Part shown: positions 1 through 9,926 of the stretch, in pieces
Layout: every line of letters starts with the position of its first letter
How positions within the stretch are numbered: position 1 is the first letter of the stretch
Origin: Oidiodendron maius Zn
Lineage: Eukaryota > Ascomycota > Leotiomycetes > Myxotrichaceae
Assembly: GCA_000827325.1 (NCBI GenBank)
Contig: KN832879.1
Location: 1,524,969 to 1,588,968, forward strand
DNA: 64,000 nt
Reading direction: 5' to 3'
Notes under the pieces: generated by a model
Databases searched by the model: none
Seen by the model: only the letters and a program-made list of their open reading frames with translations
Told to the model about the DNA's origin: nothing
Made by a program: the position numbers and the translations under genes

Positions 1-330
1 CGCAGATAAGCAACGTGCAAGTTACGGAAGATAGGATTATGCCAAAACTATAGAGAGCTCCAGTAGCGCGGATGTATTAGCGGAGGATACCGCAAATAAG
101 ATCGCTGCAAGAACAGAGAGTCAATGCACTGATTCTCTAGCTTAGATCGGGTTTGGAGGAAGGCTCGTGCTGGGTTCCTATACAATAGAGTTAGTCTTTG
201 CTGTCCTCTTGGCGCAAGAGGAGTTACATTCAGGCAATTTTTTACCATGATAGGCCACGTGCTGGAATATACAGATGCTGACCGAGTGCCACCAATATAC
301 CAGAGCAGGGTCGAATAGCAGTTCAATTTG
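1..330 (+). mobile_element. 3' tail of a Fot1/pogo-like DNA transposon (fragment)
   Basis: The stretch from about 48 (agagctccagtagcgcgga) closely matches the region just downstream of the transposase tail at 2665-2800, including the RAP-V-x-M reading seen at the C-terminus of fungal Fot1/pogo transposases and a following shared segment that ends near a tataga/gttag sequence. No transposase domain is left and no terminal inverted repeat could be identified. It is therefore a second, more decayed copy of the element at 1714-2810. Orientation is inferred from that match. The left end lies outside the window or is lost. Confidence 0.5.
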
Positions 331-406
331 AGAGCGAGAAAACTAAGCTAAAGAAGACGTTAGTGCCACATACTTCAGGAAGGTAACACCTAGAAAGACA
401 TTCGCT

Positions 407-552
407 GAACTATGCTGTCAAATAAGAATACGTTGAATGACCGAAGGTTTGCGTCGAGCTGAGTACACAACACAGCAGTGGAACTATGCTGTCAAATAAG
501 AATACGTTGAATGACCGAAGGTTTGCGTCGAGCTGAATACATAACACAGCAC
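407..552. repeat. Tandem duplication, 2 x 74 bp
   Basis: The unit beginning gaactatgctgtcaaataag at 407 is repeated at 481 with only a couple of differences (for example gagtacacaacacagca against gaatacataacacagca). The period is 74 bp, with two copies in direct orientation. It lies in non-coding sequence between the transposon tail and the secreted-protein gene. The high identity suggests a recent local duplication. Confidence 0.9.
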
Positions 553-883
553 TTCTCCCGATTTTAAGGTGTGCCGAACCTCTGCATAGAGCCGAAGATG
601 CAATACAACACTACTCCCCGGCTTGATTGGAGCGAGGATAGCGGCGGTAAGAGTTTTACGCGTTTTCTGTAGTGTGTGAACAAGCTTTTTAGGCTTTGGG
701 CCATGACAGTCTCTATCAGGGGTCAGGGCCTTTAACTACGTATACCAGGCCTGCGTTATACAGAGGTTGTGTATAAAGAGCTTGCAATCCTCCACAGCTT
801 GGACATGGCATTCAACTTAACCCCTTCGTCTTACTTATTTATATAAGCACACAAGTACGCACAAGAACATTATTTTTGTTATC

Positions 884-1366
884 ATGTTCGTGTTCAAGCC
901 GATACTCCTCTTCCTGGCCGTGTCCCTACCTTTTGGCAGTGCAGCACCGGCGGATAATGCAGTTCCCGTTGCACGAGCTTTTTCTCATGACGAATTAGCA
1001 AATATCACCGGTCGTGGGGTTACCACCAATCCGGCAGTTGAGTTTGATATCTACGGTACGACTTCCTGCGGCGATTACCTGGGTTACGAACGTGCGGCGG
1101 ATGCCACCTGCATTCCATTACCATGGGAAGCCATAGATATCCTCCAGTTTTACGGGAACTGCAGATTTAGTAAGTTTGCCCACTCTAATTACCATAGGAA
1201 TATCAGAAATTCCTGAAGGGGCCAGGTTATCAGGCTTTGCTGACGCGACTTAATAGTGAGAGTCTTTAGTTCAGATGGCTGTACCGGAAGCGACTATGCT
1301 GATCTTGGGAATACTGGCGAATGCTGGCAAGTTGCTCTCCGATACTCGTTCCAGGTCTACTGTTAG
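884..1366 (+). CDS. Small secreted cysteine-rich protein (candidate effector or antimicrobial)
   Basis: Two exons, 884-1169 and 1275-1366, flank a 105-nt intron (GTAAGT donor, TTCAG acceptor). The splice keeps phase (TTT A | AT GGC TGT) and gives a 125-residue protein. Residues 1-20 form a signal peptide (hydrophobic core after MFVFKPILLF, small residues GSAAPA). A pro-like stretch with ARAFSHDELA follows. The mature part from about residue 58 has six cysteines (TSCGDY, ATCIPL, GNCRF, GCTG, GECW, VYC), enough for three disulfides, and the last residue is Cys. The layout resembles small fungal secreted proteins, but I recognise no named family. A TATATAA box lies near 841-847, about 40 bp before the ATG. 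Without splicing the frame stops at 1216 and loses two cysteines, which supports the intron. Confidence 0.75.
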
Positions 1367-1628
1367 CTTTGCCGCGGAGCGCAGTATAACTAGTATCGCC
1401 GTATTAGGCATCCACGATGGAGGAGTGTTGTAGCAGTGTGGGCGATAGTATAATTAAAGCGCTTTTCTACGCTCCGACCCCCCTGCATGCCTGCACGTGA
1501 CATAGAGGTTAGGCTTTGGGGTGTTGATGGATGCTGACTAAGGTGGCGAAGGGGTCACTGGCATCCGAATATGGCTTAATTTAGTGGTGATAACATGAAC
1601 TCAGTCCCAGGACGTAAGGGATAAGTAT

Positions 1629-1654
1629 TCCGATATTCGGCGCCGAATATCGGA
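1629..1654. repeat. 26-bp perfect palindrome centred on GGCGCC
   Basis: The half-site TCCGATATTCGGC is followed directly by its exact reverse complement, giving a gap-free palindrome. Related GAATATTCGAATATA sequence lies 10-20 bp downstream. It sits in non-coding sequence ahead of the dispersed repeat at 1714. It could be a cruciform-forming site, a dimeric protein-binding site or a transposon end. Confidence 0.85.
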
Positions 1655-1713
1655 GGAATCACTGAATATTCGAATATATAAGGAGGCTATTCAGACGCTC
1701 TGTAGCTAGTTAG

Positions 1714-1796
1714 TAGAGTCAAAAATATCAGCTGTATTCGAACCTATATGCTTAGTAATTCATTGCTTCAGCCAATCAGAAGAGAGTTCCACCAAC
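1714..1796. repeat. Dispersed repeat block, copy 1 (partner at 22888)
   Basis: The block runs from the gtcaaaaatatcagctgta region through gcttcagccaatcagaag and gagttccaccaaca. It recurs almost unchanged at 22888-22975 in the same orientation, and sequence beyond ccaccaaca differs between the two sites. Here it leads into the Fot1/pogo remnant; at the other site it abuts a Crypton-like coding fragment. It is probably the terminal or untranslated part of one transposon family. Confidence 0.8.
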
Positions 1797-2810
1797 ATGG
1801 GGTTTGGGGTCGCTCTGCGGTGCTCTTCATACCGTGCATGTTATGCCTTGAGACTCCCGTTGCTGCCGTCGCCTGCGCCCTTTATTTTACTTAATTTTTA
1901 CGCTCGTCATTATAGCTCATCATATGTGGTGGTGCTGTCTGTTCCCACTGTCGTCGTGCATTGCCGCTCCCTTTCCGCTATTCTGTTGTCACTGAGCTGT
2001 TGTGAAAGTCCTCGCCAGGTCATCGCCAGGTCATCGCAGTCTGGTGCGCTCTTATCGTGCTCCTGCTCCCGTCCTAGCATGCAACGCCTGCAACGCCTGC
2101 AACGCCTGCAACGCCTGCAACCCCGGTGTCAGCAGAGGCTCTCACGTCGCTGCAAAAGCTAATCATCCAACAGGATGCTCGAACGCTTGACGAGACGAGC
2201 AGACAAAATTTAGAGAGGCACGTACAGAAATTTGTCAAAGCTGTTAAGATAACATCTGCCAAAGGCATCCTCAAAGATGACCAAATCCAATTGCTGACCG
2301 AGATTAATAACGAAGCCAAAGTTCGGCGGTCAACCAGGTCAGTTGTACTGGCGAACGCGAAGAAGGGGGAGGGGAAGGCGATGAGTTATAAAGAGCTTGT
2401 GGAAGCACGAGCCAAGCATGCTGAAAAGGAGTCTGCTAAGGGCAAGAAAAAGCGTGGTTGGAAGCGTAAGAGCGGATACGCTGGAGGCAGATAGCACTGC
2501 AGATACGCTAAGACGCGGTCGGAAGCGTAAGAGCGTTGCGGCTGAGACACCCGAGCCCCGTGCCAAAGTGGCACGGCTGAGCAAGGCGCCAGCGTCCGCG
2601 GGAGCCTTAGTGGTACAGATGAGCAGAACGCTGGTTGCGGAAGACGAGATTGTGTCCGAGCCATAGAGAGCTCCAGTGGTGCAGATGTTCTGGCGGAGGA
2701 TGCTGCTGCCTGCTGCTGTGATACCCGTCGTAGAGTCGATAGATCTGGTCCCCAGTCGAAGCAAGCTCGGGCTGGCCTCGAGACTTGCTGATATATAGAG
2801 TTAATGTTAA
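1797..2810 (+). mobile_element. Fot1/pogo-like DNA transposon remnant
   Basis: This holds the C-terminal end of a pogo-clade DDE transposase (see the pseudogene at 2126) plus flanking untranslated sequence, including a short (gcaacgcct) tandem run at 2080-2120. The DDE catalytic core and CENPB-type DNA-binding domain expected upstream are absent, so this is a 5'-truncated copy. A related tail lies at 1-330. No target-site duplication or terminal inverted repeat was found, so the ends are approximate. Confidence 0.7.
2126..2700 (+). pseudogene. Fot1/pogo transposase, C-terminal fragment
   Basis: The reading from 2126 (SAEALTSLQKLIIQQDAR) carries the hallmarks of the C-terminal tail of fungal Fot1/pogo transposases: NNEAKVRRSTRSVVLANAK, then MSYKELVEARAKHAEKE, then basic KKKRGWKRKS. 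A second basic repeat RRGRKRKSVAAETPEPRAKV follows in another frame (2397-2666), and the family's final EPWRAPV motif reads with a stop in place of Trp near 2664. The part between the two frames looks like a small duplication of the RGRKRKS segment with a frame change. The tail is lysine- and arginine-rich and would bind nucleic acid or act in nuclear import. The catalytic domain is missing, so the copy is inactive. Confidence 0.75.
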
Positions 2811-4193
2811 TTTGCAACAATTTCTAGTACAGTTGTACCAACCTCTGTTGTCCCTGCCATGCTTCTTCTGCTCTTACGAGGCTTCCCCTATTATGCCCCG
2901 CGATGGCCGTTGCCTGTTGTCGTACTCGTTTGATATGCCTTCTATCGTTGTGCGATGTATCTTGGGTTGCCTCTCATCGCCGTACACGTCACCGTCTTGC
3001 GACGTTGTCGTTGTCTGGGCCTCCTCTCAATGTCTTTGCTCGGTTGTCGTCACCCTGCCCCATCCCTTGATCGGACCGTCTTCATCTTGGTATGCTTGCG
3101 ACCTTTAACAGGTCTTGTCATTGGGGTCATCACTAGGTTTTTAAGGATCGGGTGGTGAGTCAAGACAGTAGTAATCGTAGTCGCAATTGTTAGTGATGTT
3201 CTATCTACCGCAGTCGGACCGTCATCCCAATCGTCGCCTAACGGTCGCCGTCGGGGTTCCGTAGCGAAGGGACGTAATTCCACTCAAAACACTCCAAAAC
3301 TTAAGTTAGCTAGCCGCAGTAGAAATGATTCCATGAGTCAAGAAAATTTTTCGATACCATACTCTTAGGAATCGTACTCAAAGGGTACCTACACTTTGGG
3401 TAGTAAGCTCAATGTGGTGTAGGAAGCCAGTTTTGTCGGAGGAGAAAATGGTCAAGTTTTGGCCGCGATGAGAGGGAGAACCAGAACCCACTTTTGGCTT
3501 GTTTAAGTAGGGTGCATTTTTGGAGTATGTTGGGGAGGCGGAACTTCTCGGACGTCTCACTAGCCACAACTAGGCTACAGTAGGCGTTTTACGTCTAATT
3601 ACTGTAACTGGTACTGTATAGAAGACTTATTAGGGGTCCCCGGTCGTCTGATAGAAGTACCAATAGCTGTAACGATCGCCACTCAATATAGCCCGCCCGC
3701 CCGCCACGCGACGGATAATTTCTTCTTAATATTGTAAAGAGGCTCGAAGACTTAGATCTAATCGTGTTATGAATTTAAAAAAAAAATAAAAACCTCGGTG
3801 GTGGGTTCAAAGATCGTGATGTCACCTTACATAATATAACGAAGCCTTTATTGCATCAGTGGGATAGCGACGACGAGGTAGTAAATTTTGGGAAAAGTGG
3901 GTTAAGGATGTCCGGATTTAATGTGAATATATAACTGATATAAAAATAGAAGAAATTTCAATCTATTTATAAAGTTATATTTTTTGAATTCAAAGTACCG
4001 ATAGTTTGTCTCGCTACGGGGTGCGTCTCGCTACGCAGGGACAGACGGTAATACAAGAAAATAACAACGTTAGCTTCCGTGTCAACCTCTCTCTGTTGGA
4101 AAGTGTGTCTTCCGAATAAGAGATCGTTATTGGCTTCTTCGGCTATCGCGGCATCTGTCAGAGGGGGCTTACAGTAGGTGAAAAGTTGTCTCT
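2811..4193. other. No gene recognised; low-complexity and decayed sequence
   Basis: Short open frames on both strands show no recognisable domain. The sequence includes a (gcccgc) run near 3690, an A-rich tract at 3776-3792 and a repeated tctcgctacg pair near 4008-4036. AT-rich stretches around 3900-3980 look like eroded repeats. Confidence 0.5.
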
Positions 4194-4900
4194 TCAGAGC
4201 TCGGGGTGAAATCCTGTTTGCAGGACGTATAACATTAACAGTAAGTTCTTATTAGTATATCGAACCCGTCGCTTCATATCGAATTTAGGTGAGCCTCTCA
4301 CAACATCTCCAATTGTCAAAAAGGCCTCATTCACCTGTTCAACCGCAGTCGGCAAGCTTCTAATGAAGCAAATTGCATCCATGCCAAAAAAACTTTCCTT
4401 CAAGTTGGCAGGCAATACTCCATTCATTGCCTTTGGAGACGCGGATCTCAACCTCGCTGTCACTGGTGCCATCGCATCCAAATTCTGCTCGTCGGCTAGA
4501 CATGCATTTGCATTAATAGGATATTCGTCCAGTCCGGAATTCATGACTCCTTCGCTGAGAAATGCTCCGTTGAAGTTTAAAATTTAAATGTCGGTGGAGT
4601 TTACATGGAAAGCATCACATGTGGGCCTGCCATTGCGAAGCCCCCCTCATCGGACGATGGCTCCGTGAGTAAAGCCGAGAGCTACACTTCCAGAAAGCGG
4701 GATAGTAAGGCGCCGAGGTCATCTGAGCGGGACAGAAAGTTCCGGAACCAAGCGAAAACTGTGCCGCGAGCGATTCACGGAGTAATGTGCAAGGTCGATG
4801 TCATTGAACCTTGCTCCGCTGCTGCGGCGCAGGAGTTCCAAGTTTTATTCGGTGGATCTCAACGCCCACTAACTTGTTTGCGAGAGAACCGACGCCTATA
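4194..4900 (+). pseudogene. Succinate-semialdehyde dehydrogenase-like aldehyde dehydrogenase, decayed
   Basis: The + strand reads SPIVKKASFTCSTAVGKLLM then KKLSFKLAGNTPFIAFGDAD then LNLAVTGAIASKF. This aligns with the NAD(P)-binding and substrate region of fungal succinate-semialdehyde dehydrogenases (family sequence FTGSTxVGKLLM, KLSxELGGNxPFIVFDDADLD, AVxGAxxSKFRNxGQTC). The conserved ELGG reads as KLAG, so the general-base Glu is gone. The frame is lost before the catalytic QTCVCANR segment, and further downstream a CGPAIAK...VSKAE reading resembles the HGPxIxxxAVxKVEAH segment in shifted frames. Both termini are missing. The functional enzyme oxidises succinate semialdehyde in the GABA shunt. 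The damage is many small changes, so this is an old dead copy. Confidence 0.7.
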
Positions 4901-6049
4901 GCGTCGCAACCAAGAGATATGCTCGTGCGTAGATAAGTTACGTAAATATGGAAGTTACTCTTACTGTATTAACTTGAGATAGAGGTCAGTCCCATGTGTT
5001 TGGCGCTGCTGCAGAACTTGCCGTGCCACATAAGCTAGCTGTTCGTCGACCCTGCATGGCCGGTATCTACCGAAAGAAGGGGTAGGTAGGAATTATTTAA
5101 GGCTTATGGAAGGTGCACATAGCAAGACTATTTATGGCCTTATCTTAGTCTCCGCATTAATTGGATTATAAGTAACATTTTCTCTACTTTCGGTATAATC
5201 CGTTTGAATTCACGAAAATTAGCCATGGGTACTACGCCAAATTGCCCATGCTGGATCTTTGACCATGCTGGCGGGATAATCAAGGCTGGCATATCCAACC
5301 CGACGGGTTACATGCGCGTTAAGAATTTACTATAATTAGCTTCAGTTATGCAGCATCATTATGTAATGGCAGGGTTGCGAAGCAGAAAACAATCTGAGTC
5401 CAGAGAAGAAATACGGCTGAAAGGTGTACGTAAAATTCCTGTGATATTTGGTTGGCGGGAATCGCATTGGTGCAACCGGAGTGGCGCTCAATCCTTGAAC
5501 AGTACTACTGTAGCGACTTGTTTGCGGCACGGGAGACTTGGTCCTGCCTCTTTGCCGCACGGGGGACACGGAGGACACTGGCTAATAGAATGAACAGATC
5601 CATCGAATCTACAACTTGGCATGAACGAAATGCCCAGACATCATCCGTCCTGTTCCCGCCCATTTACGACGCCATAGTAGAACCCCTTGCTCTTCTCCGT
5701 AAATTTCGGCTAATCAGCCAGGTATTTGGAAGTAGAATTCCAAATCACGATGCTCGTAGCTCTAAATTTCCAAAGATTAAGATTGCCTCAACCCTGAACT
5801 CAATTCATACATGACCTAAACATGCAAACGGCTAATACTCCGTATATATTGATAGCTCAGGTACTAGCACAGTGACAACGGACTTACTAATACCGGTCAA
5901 AGTTAAGTAAGGTGGTTCTAAATATGGTTAGTAGATTTTGGTCAGGCTAGGGGCCCGTGCGGTCAGACATCTTTTTCAAAGACGATAAGCGACAGTTACA
6001 CTGATCTTGTCAGTTTGACATTCTCAATAGTCCAGTCAAAGTCATCAAT
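4901..6049. other. Intergenic; no gene assigned
   Basis: The longest open frame (5452-5814, +, starting MAGIALVQPEWRSILEQYY) matches nothing I know and has no clear regulatory context. It contains a direct repeat of the type tttgcggcacgggagac / tttgccgcacgggggac at 5519-5572. Promoter sequence of the 6050 gene should lie at the right end. Confidence 0.4.
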
Positions 6050-8087
6050 ATGTCAGAACCCAAGAACAACAACCCCCTCAGAAAACGAACAGGGACACCA
6101 AAGTCCAGGACTGGCTGTATAACTTGGTACTATAAGCCCGTCCACTGAAATAAAAGGCGAATTTTACTAACGAGCTCTCAGCAAGTTAGTCTCAAAATTA
6201 TGTTACAAACAGAGCCTCAGCTTATAATTTCGATATTTATATAGATCTAGAAGATTCAAATGTGACGAAACAAAACCGCACTGTATAAAATGCTTGACTA
6301 CTGGGTGGGAGTGCGGGGGATACGCCAAACCTCGTCGATTGATATCGGCACCTGCTATTCTGCCCAAGCCAGTAGATGCAACCACCGACGCGTCCATTCA
6401 CAGTGAGGCCGTGCCGATGTACGCAGTAAATTCGCAAGGGCCTCTATGTAAGAACTAGCTGCCCATATTAAAGACTGCTATTACACAACGTCGCTCATAT
6501 CACACTCAAGCTCTCTCGGATAATTTATTTCGAAGTGAGGAAGAACAACGCTATTACCACATTTACCAAACGCAAACAGCAAACGAGCTCTCAGGCGTCT
6601 TCTCACCAGATGTATGGGGGCATTTGATTCTGCAAGCATGCCACAACGAAGATTTCGTCAAGCACGCAGTTGTAGGCATTGCCGCACTGTACATGACGGT
6701 CGAGGATTCATCAGAACGCCATGGATCCAGTTCTCGCGTCATCTCAGCCTCATTGCGAGAGAGATCTGTGGCGCATCATCGTGTCGCATTACAGCAATAC
6801 AGCAAGTCAGTGAATCTTTTGAGAAGTGCCCCACAGAAACGGGATGCCGGCTGTTTGAGAAATTTGCTATTAGGGTGTATTCTGATCGTCTGCTTCGAAA
6901 ATTTCCACGGAGACCACCATAATGCCATTCGACAGGCTCATATTGGACTTACTCTATACCGCGATTGGCTTGAAAATGAAGCTAAGCGTGGGGGGAAGTG
7001 CCAGCCTGGCATATCGCCAAGGCCAGAAGTACTGGAGGACTCAATTGTTTGCGCAATGTCTAGGCTAGAAAGCTTGTAAGTTTCTCCAACTGATGTATTT
7101 ACCTGATGCTTGGAAGGGTTTCAATCATGTGATGTATCCTCAGCATGTCCCAGAGTCTTCCCCGCACGTGTCTTTCTTCGCGGCCTCTCAGCACGGTGTG
7201 AAATACTAAATATTTGAAGATATAGTTTAAAGTTGGCGCCAGCAATCCGAGAGGCCCATTTAAACGTAATGCAAGAAGTGCCAGCTCAATTTACCAGCCC
7301 AGAACAGGCAAGATATTACCTAGAAGTGTACAACAGATATTCGGCGACTCAACAAAACGGCATTCGAATTCGCTTAACTGGTTCGCTCTGCGGTGGGGTA
7401 TTACCAGGTCGGCTGTCTACCATGGTACAGAATCTCGCCGCCACAGGAGCATTGCCTAGCATAGAACAATCTCCCAGACAAAGCGTAGAACAGCAAATAT
7501 TTTTATCGAAATGGTTCGAGTCGTTTCAGCCTGTGCTGGAACATGCTCGCAGCCCTGCAGGAAGTGCATGGTTTCAGTCTGCTACTATGCTCCTCGTCCA
7601 TTACACTTCCCTCGAATTTGTGGAGAAGCATTTATTTGACTTCGGCAACGAAACTTGGTATGATGCTCACCTCTACTCGATGAAATCTTGCATCTCTCTT
7701 CTACGTCAAGCCCTTGATCCCACAAATTGCGCAATGAACTCTCGTACACAGCCCCGAAAGGCCCGATTTACATTCGACATGCACTACCTTTGTCTCGTAT
7801 TTTTAATATCGGTCAAATGTCGTGATTTCGAAACGAGGCGCAGTGCAATTGAGCTGTTGGATACATATCCTGTTCGAGAGGGTATTTGGGACAGTAGTAT
7901 GGTGGCAGCGATCGCAAAAAGATGCATGGAACTTGAAGAAGAGGGTCTGTCTTGGGGTGAATTTGTGCCAGATGCGAAGCGGCTGAGAATTGCAGGCTGT
8001 GACAATCTGTTTTCTGAAAGGAAGACGATTTTTAAGTATGTGATGCCGCAGATGGGAATGAAGGAGATAGAGGTTCCTTGGTCTTGA
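6050..8087 (+). CDS. Zn(II)2Cys6 transcription factor with fungal-specific C-terminal domain
   Basis: The model has five coding pieces: 6050-6126, 6182-6184, 6245-6447, 6511-7075 and 7226-8087, totalling exactly 570 codons (569 residues). The zinc cluster reads GCITCKSRRFKCDE then TKPHCIKCLTTGWECGGY, with the six cysteines in C-x2-C-x6-C-x5-C-x2-C-x6-C order. Direct joining of 6126 to 6245 would make a stop. Only a 3-nt microexon (CAA) between a 55-nt intron with a TTACTAAC branch site and a 60-nt intron gives the canonical motif. The rest (WGHLILQACHNEDFVKHAV, HHRVALQQYSKSVNLL, later FTSPEQARYYLEVYNRYS) is the usual regulatory domain of this class, often controlling neighbouring metabolic genes. 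The junction 7075/7226 (150 nt) keeps phase but could hide a further small exon. It is convergent with the IDO-like gene. Confidence 0.85.
6182..6184 (+). other. Putative 3-nt microexon (CAA) inside the zinc-cluster codons
   Basis: Exon 1 ends ACT TG at 6126, before GTACTA. A branch-like TTACTAAC lies at about 6165-6172, followed by CTCAG at 6177-6181, then CAA, then a GTTAGT donor at 6185, and TTATATAG ends the second intron at 6244. Joining TG+CAA+ATCT gives TGC AAA TCT, completing C-K-S of the GCITCKSRRFKCDE cluster. Other joins tried gave a stop or lost the cysteine. Confidence 0.6.
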
Positions 8088-8450
8088 GCAACCTCCACAC
8101 CTAGCAGTTGAGAGTGCACGGGAATATTACCAGTGATTTATGGATAAGCCCCATGTCTGAAAATGCGTCAAAGTCCCTTTCGAAGAGGGTAGGGGATCAG
8201 AAAAACACATTCGGTATCCTTTATGTTCTGTCAATTTCTTAGATCACACAAGCAAATAGTGGAGAAAGAAATTCTGAAGCACTGTACTTTGTGATGAAAT
8301 GTATACCCAGTATAGAACCAGAGCTCTATCTCTTCTTTATAAATCGGAGCAGGAGGAGGAGTATCGTCGCTACCAATGTTTTAGAGTTGGGCTGTTAGAG
8401 CGTAGACTTGATGGTTGTACCGCTTCTTCTCCTGCCGACTGCTGCATCCT

Positions 8451-9926
8451 CTACTTCGTCTCCTCTAGCCTTTTCCTCAGCAGTTCATCTAATGGAGTAA
8501 TCGCCGCTAGAAAATCATGAACATCTTCTTTCTCCAAAACACTCTTACCAGCTGTCATAATTAACCTCTCTGGGGCCGGAACGTCAAGGTACGGCTTTAC
8601 TCTCACTCTGTGAGCTGTTCGGAAGACTCTCATCTGCTTCATGATTCCTTCCATCTCAACCTCAATCTCCTTATCCCTATATTCCTTGGCGTGTTTTCGA
8701 AAGCTATGATCTCTAACGCATTTCCTGAATCTTCGTTGGTTTTCTGGTACGTAGCGGAGATCGTTCTCGTGTGTCAGATACGGGTCGAGTCCCAAGAACG
8801 CATCGATTATATGACAAAACAGCAACTGGTTCCCCGATAGTCCGTCGTACTCTGTGTATATCCCCGTGATTGGATCTAAGGTTCCAGCTGCCCAGCCCTG
8901 GAAACCCTGAACGTAATGCAGCCACACACTCCGTGATATATTTGATTCGACCATGGTGTCATAGTATGTCTTTAGGGGTTGTCGTATAAGGATGTTGATC
9001 TGGCCAAGTGAGTCTAAAAGACCGCTTCGATCGCCTATCGAATGTTGCTGGATGGATTTAGTAATAAGGTGGTAAATTGGCAGAGCTTGTGTTTCCATCA
9101 CATAGAAAACGTGAGCAAAGTGATATTCGGCCAACTTGATGGCGCTGGATATGCCGCAGTTGATAGGGTAGACGATTTGGTTGTTTTCGTTGAAATTGCA
9201 TAGATAGTTGCTCGTTAAATTTCCCCCTTGGGAAGTCACTCCATATCGTCTCTTGAGATATGCCCAGGGGACATCTAGCTCGGCAGGAATATCGATGACC
9301 TGTTCTTCTTGGGCGAGCCTGACTATTGGGATTGTTCCCCAGCTCCATCCAGTAAGCTACATATGATTGCATATTGGTCTGCGTAGTACTCACCGAAAGG
9401 CATGTCTTGAAGAAGCAATGCATGCGAAAAACCCATTCCAAGCATCACCCGAGAGTGCATTTTTGTCTGCTCTCCCAGCAGCCGATAAAAGTGCCTCGAC
9501 ATCTGCCAAATTGACTCGATTGTGTAAGAGCTCGGTCATCCTAGCACGATAATCTAAGCACCGTGCAAAGTTAATTTCATCGTCACTTGATAGTTCATTG
9601 CACTGCAATGATGGTGCAAGTTCAAGGTAGATATCGTGGTATGGTCGAAGCACTTCCGGCCACTCTTTGCCGTGGCTGGCTCGGGGAGGCCATTTACCCG
9701 CTCCGTCTATCTCCAGTAACACTTGAAGGCATATCGCAGTGGGGTGACGTTTATCATTGCCCTCCTTGGGTTCGGCGGATGCTGCGTTAGGGAAATTAGC
9801 TTCTGACCGTGATTTCCCGGCGAAAGCCTTCCTGCAGTACTCGAGAGCGACGCAAAGTATTGCAACTGGGAACAGATACCAAAGGAGTATTTGTGCTTTG
9901 GTCAGGAGAACGTCAACCTTCTCCAT
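8451..9926 (-). CDS. Indoleamine-2,3-dioxygenase-superfamily protein (DUF1864/PrnB-like) with N-terminal membrane anchor
   Basis: Exon 1 is 9394-9926 and exon 2 is 8451-9342, with a 51-nt intron between them (GTGAGT donor, GGAG acceptor) that joins HAFR to WGTIPIVRLAQEEQV. The protein is 474 residues. Start MEKVDVLLTK is chosen because a hydrophobic helix (ILLWYLFPVAILCVALEYC) follows directly, giving a likely membrane anchor. The body has ELDVPWAYLKRRYG, a helical IDO-like core, GFQGWAAG, DGLSGNQLLFCHIIDAFLG, a YVPENQRRF motif and the ending PAPERLIMTAGKSVLE. This pattern matches the fungal branch of the IDO superfamily related to bacterial PrnB, a haem protein that rearranges chlorotryptophan. 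Substrate is unknown; a tryptophan-type substrate is inference. It is convergent with the Zn2Cys6 gene 363 bp away. Confidence 0.7.

Noticed and set aside
48-326. Minus-strand 92-residue open frame
   Set aside because: It lies antisense to the transposon-tail repeat shared with 2665-2800; the repeat explains the sequence and the frame has no domain.
2339-2820. Minus-strand Ser/Arg-rich open frames opposite the transposase tail
   Set aside because: They are antisense shadows of the Fot1/pogo C-terminal tail, whose low-complexity basic repeats keep the opposite strand open.
4194-4544. Minus-strand 116-residue frame as a gene
   Set aside because: The plus strand carries the aldehyde dehydrogenase motifs; the minus frame is its shadow.
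5348-5814. Plus-strand frames in the 5.4-5.8 kb spacer
   Set aside because: No motif, signal peptide or splice pattern; an internal short repeat explains part of the open reading.
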